Source of the DNA: Solea solea
Taxonomy: Eukaryota > Chordata > Actinopteri > Pleuronectiformes > Soleidae
Direction of reading: 5' to 3'
DNA: 64,000 nt
Assembly: GCF_958295425.1 (NCBI RefSeq)
Contig: NC_081146.1
Coordinates: 3,596,041-3,660,040, forward strand
Below are positions 54,961-64,000 of the stretch, one piece after another (positions within the stretch are counted from its first letter, which is position 1; the number at the start of each line of letters is the position of its first letter). Position numbers and translations under genes: made by a program. A model generated the notes under the pieces. That model had not been told where the DNA came from and searched no databases. It saw nothing but the letters and a program-made list of their open reading frames with translations.

Positions 54961-56035
54961 AGTGTCTGTAGATTTGGGAACAGGCTGTTGATGAGACTCA
55001 AAAAGTGTCTCTTGCTTCATTTTCATTTGCCCTTGCTTTTATGTTTATAACTGTGATGCATTTGTGTGTCGGGACAGTAGAGTGCAATGGTCAGGCATGT
55101 CGAGTGCAGACCACACCCACAAAGCAGCATTGGCTGCCAGCAGCGCGATAACCTACAAAAAGAGTGTGCACATGATGAATGTTATATTTAATTTGTGTTT
55201 TTAAGGAAAACAAATTAAATATAGCCGCTTTTTATTTGCAAAAACAAATAAGAGATATGAATCAATGCTGATTTTTATGTGATACAGATATCATGGCCCT
55301 TTTGTAGTGGGTCTACCGCTTATACCTGTGTATCATGTAGACCACACCACTGTTTCAGTCCACAAACCCCAGAAAACTGGCCATACCACTTTGATTCTAA
55401 ACCATCTATATTTTCCATTCTTCACGAAGGGAAATAACTTCTGGCAGCGAGGAGCTAGTGTCTGGGCAGCTATAGCCTTCTTGTGGGCTAATGTGTCACA
55501 TGGGTCAACTCTGTCAATGCGTATCTTCTTCCTCAACTACATCTAGGAGGTTTGTTTCACTACTTTTGTGGCGATAGCTAACACTGAATAGCCAACGATA
55601 TACCTGGCTGAAATCAGTCCAGTATTTCTGCCTGTGGGAATCAACAATAATGACAATATGGGGGCATCCTACCTATACCACCTTTTAATCACAAGACAAA
55701 TTCAACACATGCAAGTCAACATAACAAGTTAATGAATTAAGTTTATTTCTATTTATTTACTGTATTTATTTTTTAGATGGACCAGTGAGTATAGTGTGGG
55801 CTATGCATCTGCACTATATATATATCGATCTCCTGCTTTCAGTTCCATGTCCTCTAAAACTAATCCCCACTTTTATGTTTTACTATTGTGGTTTCATCTG
55901 AGTAGTAAAGAGATAAGCCAACAATAACTGTGGAGAATATTCTGCAGTAAACGTTTCATCACTTCAACTTAAAACATCACATCTCCTGCTAAGCACATAT
56001 TTCTTGTAATGTTTATATTTCATGTTAAATGTATA
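54961..56035. other. Unassigned non-coding DNA
   Basis: ORFs near 55,307-55,546 (both strands) have no recognisable domain. No repeat identified. Confidence 0.4.
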
Positions 56036-56040
56036 TAGGC

Positions 56041-56190
56041 TGTTTTATCTGTTGCTAATATTGTGTTTTATTAGTCTTACTCCTTATTTCTTTTCCTGAG
56101 TGTTATTTTAATTTTGAAGGAGCAAATGAAGGAGCAAATGTTAAGTTCCCAGTTTCCTCGCGTGGGATTAATAAAGTATTCTGCTTCTGA
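56041..56190 (+). mobile_element. LINE 3'-end fragment
   Basis: 'agttcccagtttcctcgcgt' then 'gggattaataaagtattctg' is the usual end of a fish LINE (cccagtttcccc...gggattaataaagtattct). A direct repeat of 'gaaggagcaaatg' precedes it. Only the tail remains. Confidence 0.55.
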
Positions 56191-57599
56191 TGTGTACAGT
56201 CATAAAAAAGGCAAAACGTGTTCTCAGCTGTGGCGGTATGGATGCAGATATGCTTCCCCATTTTAGAAGATTAACAATCACTTTAAAATAAATTGTTAAT
56301 CCAAATCACCACAAATAATAATACATCTCATCATTTATTCTATGGGCCATAAACTACACCCCTAAAGATATTATTATTATTTTTTTGCTTCTCAAAGTAA
56401 GAAAAAATGTATGAAAAAAAAAATCCTTGGTGGAAGTAGTAAAAATAACAAGTTTAAAATCACATATCTATGTGATAGGCAGCAAGGAGAAACCAACAAA
56501 TAAAACATTCAAATAATAAAAATGACGATTAACTGAAGCAATCATAAAACAATCCATAAAAACAAACAGTAATATCAATAAAATGCAGGTTAAATTTAGT
56601 GAGTTTGTTAAAGTGACTGAAAAGAAGACTGTGATTTCTCTTCCCTGATGTTATCCAGCAGGTCACTCCATTCTACTGAGAGTCATGAGTTGATGTGGAT
56701 CTAGTTCTACACAACAAATGCCATAGATTTCAATGTTTGACATTTATTTTATAGTTGTTTTGTTTGTTTTTATTTTAAATAATCCCATCACAGACATGAT
56801 TTATTTATGTACTTTTGAGAATGCTCTAATCCGTAATCTTGTAATGATTGGATTATCTGCAACAACTTGTTTTAAGTATAGCAGCAAACACTAGTCATTG
56901 ATAGTCTTTTCCAGTTTGATAGGTTAAGTATAACCATTGACCATCTAGGGGAACATTTGAGCATTCCAATACGGTAATAGAATAGGCTAATAAAAAAGGG
57001 CAATTAAATACAAAGGGACAATAAAAATGACACAAAGTCAAAATAGTAAGTAAGAGTAAAATGATGAGATAGCAAAGGAATATTTAAAACAATTTGTCAA
57101 AAACTTTTCTAAAACTTTTAAAGCAGGAACAAAGACAAACAAGTAAATGTTTAAAATGTTTTTGAAGATGCAAATCTTTAGTTTATCTAGTTATTTGTTC
57201 TACTTTATTGGTGAAAAAAGGCAAAAACATGAAAATGAAAAAGAGGATTTACCAAACTCAGAGTGGATCAGGTCTAGATGTATTTAAAGTGTAGTGTGAA
57301 TGTGTACGATGGAAGATGGATGTGGGTTTTAAAAGAGAAGTGAGGTAGAAGGGCAGCGTGCCTAAATACCAACACACCTGGTTCATATGGTCAGTGGAAC
57401 CTCGATAACATGCAGGGCAGTGGGTCCCCAGGACCAGAATTGAGGAAAGCTATATCATTTTCAAAGGCATCATTTTCAAAGGCAAACTTTATATAAAACA
57501 TAGCAGAAGCTCCACACACTTTCCTCGGCAGGTGCTCGGGAGACAGTGCACCACAGTAAGCTCACAGATTGTGTTAACAATGTATGTAGTCAAGCCAAG
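56191..57599. other. Unassigned AT-rich non-coding DNA
   Basis: No gene recognised. It has a 15-base tandem (tcattttcaaaggca twice, about 57,454-57,483). Confidence 0.45.
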
Positions 57600-57850
57600 G
57601 AACAGTGAAGCCATGGAAGTATATGAAAGAAGTGGCAATTGGTCACCAGGGGGGCTTTGTTTGAATGAAAGTCTATGGGAAAATGAGGTCCTACTTTTCA
57701 CTTGATTTATATTTCCTGAGGAGTTAATGGACTCAGTCACAAGTTTCAAGTCTTCTTCAACATATCACAATTCCAGTTTTTCAGAAACTGACATAATGCT
57801 GGTGAAATCAGATTGGGAAGGCTATATCCATTTCTTAAACAGTCTATGAG
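57600..57850. repeat. Interspersed repeat related to 6,520-6,740
   Basis: 'tgaatgaaagtctatgggaa', 'cttttcacttgatttatatt' and 'cctgaggagttaatggact' match a dispersed fish repeat. The last block is shared with 6,555-6,570. Confidence 0.5.
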
Positions 57851-58069
57851 TGTGCTATGACATTTTAAGCATCTGGAATTAACACTTACAGTTTATTTAT
57901 ATATAAATATTCTTCACAAATCCAATATGGTGAATTGTAATCACATTGACTGTATCTGTGTACCTGCACCATAGCGCTGTGGTTGTGCAAACCTCTGTTA
58001 TGTGAGAAGAGAGAGAAAAAAACAACAACATTCTGCCTGTCAGCCCGAGTGCAAACAGCAATAGATTTC

Positions 58070-59215
58070 AGAGTACCTGGCCATTCGTTGTTATCATCTG
58101 TAAGCCCGGTTTAATGAAAGTGCTGGTAATCTTGTAGTAATGCTGGGAGAAAAAGCATCCCTATCGGCCCTGATTCCTTCTCCAGGCAAACCCAGAGGTG
58201 TCAGACTTCATCCGCATCTGTCCTGCCGCAGGGAATATCACCCGATTTGATAAATGATGGATTCCTAAAGGATCGCCTCCAGTCAGTCAGCAGACAGAAA
58301 AAAGCTCTCAGCTCACATGACGAACACTATCCTATACACACACACACTCCAGCTGACCTGAGGAAAGATGGACAGCCTGCCTTGTTGTTATTTTTCCTCT
58401 ATCTTTCTCTTAAACAACACGCACAACTGTCAGTAATGCTAACAATTACCACGTCCGCCTACCAAATGGCTACATTTTCAGGGGACAGATTTAATTCCTT
58501 TAACATACGCCTGAATTGATTGCAAGCTTCGGAATCATTAATTAAAGCACAGGACATTTCCTGGCAAGCTGCACATTGATGGAGAGCAGATCATTAGTGG
58601 CCCTTTGGGTCCTTTTAATATACTCTTCCAACAGTCGGCAATTCAGCAGTGACTTGAGTGGGAGGATCCAATCCGCATTCCAACCTTGCTGACCTGTAAT
58701 TTGCTGAGGGCTCGATATCAGCTGTGCTAAAATAAGGAGACTCCCCATGGTGTTTCCCCCGACCACTGCTGGTTGTAAGGAATTAAGCTGTGTCGTGAAA
58801 TGTGCAGCAAAACTACAACAGGCATTAATGAATTCAAATATTAAGGACTTAATAGACTATAATATATTACAATTATAGTTTTTCACAAATCACAGGACAA
58901 CCTCTAACAAGAAGAAAACAGCCTTAATGCAGCTTAAGTAAACATACTCCTTGCCTCTTTATCTTACTTCTGTATCTCATTATCTGCCTGCATTTCTCTG
59001 GTGCATTATGTTGATTTGTTATGACTGGTGAGTCACACTGAGGGCTGTTAGTTCAATAGCAATGATCACCAATCCTGAAATCCATTATGTCCTTATTTCC
59101 CTTCTCTTGTAAGTATTGGCAGTTTGATAGATCTCGTGACTTCAGGGTATTGCATTGTAATTAAAATGAGTGAAAAGGATCCCTGCAAGTTGGCAAAGGC
59201 TTTGCATTTTTTAAG
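58070..59215. other. Non-repetitive stretch, possible conserved elements
   Basis: Unlike most of the window this kilobase has no recognised mobile element. Parts such as 58,520-58,780 ('gaatcattaattaaagcaca', 'cattgatggagagcagatca', 'tggccctttgggtcctttta') have the balanced, ATTA-containing texture of vertebrate enhancers. No coding exon was seen. Conservation is not testable here. Confidence 0.2.
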
Positions 59216-59499
59216 CGGCATTATTTCCAGAGCTGACATTCCCGTGCAATGCGGGATATAAAAGTGTGTGCACTTTGAGCACTATGCACTTGACACAATC
59301 GTAAGACGTCACCTTATAGCGTGCGTCTCTAACACACTGTAAAATGCGAGTGACCTTTATGGGAGGTAAGTGCTCACACTCCACTGATAATGAACTCAGA
59401 GTAATGGCAAAAATGACAGGCTTTCTGAGTCTACGAGGCAATCTGATCCAAAAGTATAAGAACAGTGAGGCCCATTCCTATCTTTTTTCTGTACATTGT

Positions 59500-60137
59500 G
59501 AGCATCTGGGTTTCACATCAAGAGATGGATGTAAGACAAGAGATCAATATTTCAGCTTTTATTTCCAGGTGTTTACATAGAGACATGTTCAACAACATTC
59601 TTCAAGTGAACAAAATTATTTTGTCTATAAAAGGTGTTTTTGTGGTCGAGGTGTTTCCATTTACATTGATTATTCAAACTAACAGCAGTGAATGTCTACT
59701 CTCAGTTTCAGATTTGAATTTTGACTGTGCAGACTGCATTTAAAAGCTGTATCCAACATGAAGACCAGAGAGCAGTCTACGGGAGAAAAAGTTAAGAGGA
59801 GATGGAAAATCAATCAGAACTGTTGCACAAACATTGACCAAGGAGCCTCTACAACTATTTGTTCTGAAGAGGAGCGAAATCAGTGATGGGTTGAGCAACA
59901 GATGTTGAACCAGTAACATCAGCATTTGACAGAAACATTGTGAGACTTGTCAAGAAAATCCTTTCAACGGTCAGCGACATCAATAGCAGCCTCCACAGGG
60001 CAGGAGTGAAGGTAACAGAAGCCACCGTTCACAGAAGACTTCAGGAACAAAAGTACAGAGGCTACACGAGAAGATGCAAATCATTAGCAATGAAAATAGG
60101 AAGGCACAATTGGAATTTGTCAACGAGACATAGTTAG
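59500..60137 (+). pseudogene. Tc1-like transposon, 5' part with transposase DNA-binding domain
   Basis: The last open frame (59,940-60,137) reads I-V-R-L-V-K-K-I-L-S-T-V-S-D-I, then L-H-R-A-G-V-K-V-T-E-A-T-V-H-R-R-L and K-Y-R-G-Y-T-R-R. This is the second helix-turn-helix (paired-like) region of Tc1 transposases. Upstream DNA (59,690-59,930) gives 'gaatgtctactctcagtttc' and 'gcagactgcatttaaaagct', matching the element's leader, but the first helix-turn-helix is frameshifted. The DDE catalytic domain is absent and sequence after 60,137 does not continue the element. It is a different Tc1 lineage from 41,560. The 5' limit is approximate. Confidence 0.85.
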
Positions 60138-60489
60138 AGACATCGTTCAAATGTTTTTGTTGTGGTTAGCCTATAAGCTACCAAGCCAAACCATAAGTAA
60201 CCATGGTAATATAAGTTTCCTTGGACTTGGTTAGGAAAAATCTCTATTTAAAGGTTATTTGTCATATGATTCCTCTTCCTTGACAAGAATAACAAGAAAC
60301 CCCATGCCTACAAGTGAACACACCAAATGGAGTCTCCCCCATTTTGAATCATAAACATCAAATTTGTTTGATATTTATGCTTCTAAATTGTAAGAACTGC
60401 GACTGCGTATGTGAGCAGAAGCCCTCATTAACCAATGAGAGCAAGCTATTAGTCCAGTTTGAGACTAATGATAAACCTTATTTCCAAAC

Positions 60490-60775
60490 ACCAGCTCATA
60501 CTGCTACATGCTAATCCAATCTTCATTCTGAAGTCCCATATTTGTGATGTCCCAAAGCTCTGGAATCATTTGTTTAAACACCAAATATGTGATCCCGGCA
60601 CCTTGACCCATTTTCTCGCCTGTGCTGTCTCACAATACGATATTAAGAATTGGTTTTGTGTGTCGCTGTGTGGTTCCCCACGTTATCTAAGATTTAAAGT
60701 ACCACTGGTGTGTGTCAGGCATAAAAAAAAAGAAACACATAATTCTATGGGGAAAAAAAACATGTGGTGACCACA
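60490..60775. mobile_element. Family D transposon fragment
   Basis: 'caaagctctggaatcatttg', 'caccaaatatgtgatcccgg' and 'tcgcctgtgctgtctcacaa' align with the interior of 52,593-53,182 in the same orientation. The right edge is A-rich and termini are not intact. Confidence 0.6.
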
Positions 60776-61496
60776 GCTCCCTTGTGGCGCCTACGAAACT
60801 GAAGAAGAGGGAGACTTCATGTCATAAATCAAATGAAGCTTTCAATAGCATCTTCAACCCTTATTGATTTCCTGGGTCTGTGGATGACCACAATCCAATG
60901 TCCAGCCCCTGATTAAACATCAGAGTCATGTTTGACAAAGTAGTTGAGGTTATCTCCTGACCACTGTCAGTACCACTGGGAATCCAATGCTGATTTTTAA
61001 GTGGTTAGTTCACTGAGCGCCTCCTTATTAACCAAGTGGCCTCTGACATATGGTGTGCTACTACTGATCGTGATACAATTACAATCACAAGCAAATGAAT
61101 GACTGGAAGTCCTGGAAGTCCTATTTGGTCCTCAAGGACAATTATGTTGAAGCTGGTACTGCAGATGACGAGTTAACCTGTGCCACCTGACCGAAGAGTC
61201 TTCAAATGTACTGAATCAGGAATCAAGATAAACCTTTACTATTAAACAAATTATGAGAAAGCTATGGTTCACTTTTAATAGATTTCTGTACAACCTGGTT
61301 TCTGTGACTTTCATACAAAACTTTCAAACTTTCAAGCCAAAACAGCAGGTCACATGGGTTTTTGGTCGATTCTGAATAAGAGCCCTTGTGTCCTCAAAGC
61401 TGTCAATGCAGGATTGCAAGAAAGATAGTCAATAAACATTTAATACAGTTTTGGTATAGAGACACACACGATCTCTTCACCAAATCTCTAAAGTGC
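60776..61496. other. Unassigned non-coding DNA
   Basis: Nothing recognised. A small tandem 'ggaagtcctggaagtcct' lies near 61,106. Confidence 0.4.
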
Positions 61497-61885
61497 TCAC
61501 TCAGTATTATGTTTATAGGTAACATTAAGGAGGGTATATTGGCACAATTGAATATGCTATCCACTACCATATGAGTGTATAATCTCAGAATAAGGCTTAT
61601 GTACTTTCGACAAGCACCTTGCTTTACAGAGCCTGTCATCTTGTGCCATCCTGTTTCTACAGCTCTCTGACTAGTAAAACCAGTCAGAGCGTGTGTGTTC
61701 ACATTTTGAAGCAGAGGCTGACTATTCAGACAAAGAAGATCAATATTCTTTCTGGAATCCTTAGACCACAGTAGTTCCCTGACATGCTTTGGAAAAGGGA
61801 GGGGTGAGTGGAGCAACCATCCATCATGACATGTATCTGCAGTCTCGTTATTAGATGTCATTCATTCTGACAAAATGGACCTCAG
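61497..61885 (+). mobile_element. TTAA-type MITE family A, copy 4
   Basis: 'taacattaaggagggtatat' then 'tggcacaattg', 'caccttgctttacagagcct', 'catcttgtgccatcctgttt', 'cacagtagttccctgacatg' and 'ggaaaagggaggggtgagtg' follow the family order and end with 'aaaatggacctc'. The 152-codon minus-strand ORF crossing it is incidental. Confidence 0.78.
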
Positions 61886-62307
61886 ATTTCTGACTCTCTT
61901 TGAGACTTCTTTCCCCTTTTTAGGTTGTTTTGCAGCACAGATAGTTGTTGTCAGGGCTGGAATAGTGACCTTTGCTCTAAAGGAGTGTGTTCACGAAGCT
62001 GCTCAGGATAAGAAAATACTAAAACACTAAAATATTGTGATATTTCATGGTACAATATTGTAGTGATTCTTTGAAGCACTGTATAGATACATTAGACATA
62101 TTGACAGTGGTTTCATGATGTATTAAAAGCCTCTGACCACTGGACATTTGGCCATTTAACTCTCTTTCATTCCTCTCAAAAGACAAAAAAATTATATTGT
62201 TTTTGCAGTTAACAATGCTAATTATCAATTTTTCTTGGAAATAACATGAATTATTTAAACAATATTAGGAGGTTTACTTCTCTTTCACATAACGTGATTT
62301 ACATTCA

Positions 62308-62590
62308 TAGTTCTCATACTGTGGCACATTCACCACCAATTTTGACCAGAACCCTACCCCCAAAAAAACAATAATAATTCACCTTATCTCTTGCTCCATC
62401 TTAATCTAATTTCACTATACCAGTGTCTGAAGTACATGTGAGGAAGAGGAGGGTGATGAGAGACCAAATGATCTTATTGGGAATAAATCTGTCTCCTGTG
62501 AAAAGTCTGTCGCCGACTATGCTCAGTCTATTTACACCACTGTATTTTAACGTTAGTGATAATGGTGTGACTTTGAGTGGTACTTGTGGT
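62308..62590 (+). mobile_element. hAT-like MITE family C, copy 3
   Basis: It begins 'catagttctcatactgtggc' and shares 'cagtgtctgaagtacatgtg', 'aggaagaggagggtgatgag', 'caaatgatcttattgggaat' and 'gtgaaaagtctgtcgccg' with copy 2, in the same orientation. The right end 'tttgagtggtacttgtggtt' has lost the terminal repeat. Confidence 0.75.
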
Positions 62591-63586
62591 TTTCCTGGAA
62601 TTGTGCAATATTACCAAAAATATGTTGCTCATCCCAGTTTTAAACCTGAATAAAGCACTGAGCGATGAATATTTAAGACATACTTCTGCAGATAATAGGT
62701 ATCATGTACCCAGAAAACCCAGAAATCTGGAGTTGGAGATGGGAAAGTTTACAATGATTGAAAAGCTACAGCCTTTTGAAAAACCACGCTGAAACTAGCA
62801 TGGATCAACCTTTCCAAGAAAAGAAGAGGCTTGTACCATTCAGCCTTTCACTACCAGGCTGATGTCCAGTATTATTTGGTAACTTGCTGAACATCCAAAT
62901 AAAATGTGCTGTAAGGACTTTTTCTCTTCAAGGAGGATGTAAACGGATGGGGTGCTCTGCTAGACTGGATTTCGGGGAGCCAGCCGAGGCTGACTAATCA
63001 GAGGGTGCTTGGGAGAGCATTAAGACAGACGTGTGGAGGGGAAATGTGACACCTGGAAATTACACAATGTAATGGAATCAGCCAAGTGGTAAATGTAGCT
63101 TTTAAATAGGTTTTGTGTTCTCCATTAACTTGGCAGACACTGATTGGTCCTGACAGCAAGGAAAAGTGACGGTCAGCATGTTGCCCCTTCCCTCTATGGT
63201 GCACCTGCAGCCACACATACACAAACACACATACACAGTATGAACTGGACACAAAGTTCTTTGTAGTTAGTTGGGTTTCTGGAGGCAAATGAAAGTCTGA
63301 CTGGAGCTGGGATCGGGTGATGGCGTCAGTGGCTGCAGTTGTGCTCAATTTCTTCCTTTGGTAGTTCATAGATGTACATGCAGGTTTATAGCCAAATAAT
63401 TTCCTTCTTCTCTTATTAGTACTAATTATAGCAAACGTGTGTGTCTCTTAAAGGTGAAATATGCATTACTATTTCTCTTATTATATAAACCTTATTATGG
63501 CAATAAGTGCTTTTTTTGAGTCTTTCAAAGAAAAAAAAAAGCTAAAGCCTTGAAAGTTGATTTTTAATCAAATCAACAACCATGGG
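62591..63586. other. Unassigned non-coding DNA
   Basis: 62,930-63,070 is non-repetitive and GC-balanced. The 123-codon minus-strand ORF (62,998-63,369) has no recognisable domain. Confidence 0.4.
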
Positions 63587-63920
63587 TTTAAAGGGATGGT
63601 TAAGGTTTTGAAAAGTGTGGCTGTATGAGGTGCTGACAGCGCTGACTGCACCAAGAAGCCTGAGATGAAAAGATGGCTGCTGGTGGGGACAAAAGGAAAA
63701 AAATGATTTTAGATATTAAACAAAAGCCTCTCCTAATCAAATCTATACTTGCTTAATAATACTTACTTTATATTCAAAATACTGTTGCCCCCTTATTTGT
63801 CCATTAAACAACTTATTGTGTCACTTTGTAAACTGCTCATTCCCCACACCAAAATCCAGAGAAAAGCAACAATTTTGATCCACTGCTGCCTCTATTGGTG
63901 ATTTTTTTTCCCCCACTGTT
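63587..63920 (+). mobile_element. TTAA-type MITE family B, left part
   Basis: The left end 'tttaaagggatggttaaggt' and 'tttgaaaagtgtggctgtat' match the inverted right end of 43,201-43,908. Inside, 'tttgtaaactgctcattccc' then 'cacaccaaaatccagagaaa' and 'atccactgctgcctctattg' continue the family. It appears cut by the SINE at 63,928. Confidence 0.7.
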
Positions 63921-63927
63921 CAGCCCA

Positions 63928-64000
63928 TGGCCAAGTGGAAAGGGAACTTGGCTTGTATCCAGAGGGTTGCCGGTTTGAGTGCCCACCAGGTCAAAGGGCT
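63928..64000 (+). mobile_element. 5' head of a third SINE family, cut by window end
   Basis: 'tggccaagtggaaagggaac' and 'ttggcttgtatccagagggt' then 'tgccggtttgagtgccc' are a tRNA-like head with A- and B-box-like motifs, typical of fish tRNA-derived SINEs. The body lies beyond 64,000. Confidence 0.75.

Noticed and set aside
61403..61861. 152-codon minus-strand ORF
   Set aside because: It coincides with MITE family A copy 4, and the other copies do not keep the frame.

Overview
The window looks like non-coding nuclear DNA from a ray-finned fish, probably a percomorph teleost. The evidence is the mix of repeats: tRNA-derived SINEs of types I recognise from fish genomes, Tc1-like DNA transposons, many short hAT-like and TTAA-type MITEs, LINE 3' ends, and dense di- and tetranucleotide microsatellites. 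The background is AT-rich, and short ORFs occur on both strands at about the rate expected by chance. Nothing suggests bacteria, a phage, a plasmid or an organelle. No complete host protein-coding gene could be recognised.

Layout. Positions 1-10.6 kb hold a LINE fragment, an (ATCT)n microsatellite, a young SINE with a perfect 12-bp target duplication, a Tc1 remnant, two hAT-like MITEs (one with a perfect 8-bp target duplication), a TTAA-type MITE and a rearranged SINE tandem with a short telomere-like block. Positions 10.6-24 kb hold LINE 3' ends, further MITEs, a repeat island with a perfect hairpin, a possible coiled-coil terminal exon (20,580-20,773) and a SINE. Positions 24-33 kb hold a promoter-like and splice-site-rich segment, a long decayed LINE on the minus strand, a weak THAP-like ORF next to a 73-bp intron-like segment, and a further inverted-repeat element. 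Positions 33-43 kb hold a one-base-loop G-quadruplex motif, a 27-base C run, an old duplication, a hAT transposase pseudogene with a GC-rich 28S-rRNA-like fragment beside it, and another Tc1 remnant. Positions 43-64 kb are mostly MITE families present two to five times, plus SINEs, a Tc1 pseudogene and unassigned short ORFs.

The genes do not work together as a system. The transposase pieces (LINE reverse transcriptase, Tc1, hAT) are all truncated or frameshifted, so none should be active from this locus. The unresolved items are the possible exon near 20.6 kb, the spliced-looking segments near 24.1 and 30.1 kb, the 194-codon minus-strand ORF at 47.0-47.6 kb, the minus-strand ORF cluster near 54.2-54.9 kb, and a few stretches that read like conserved non-coding elements. 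I found no convincing previously undescribed biological system. All family names were assigned by eye from terminal motifs and remembered consensus sequences, without a database search.
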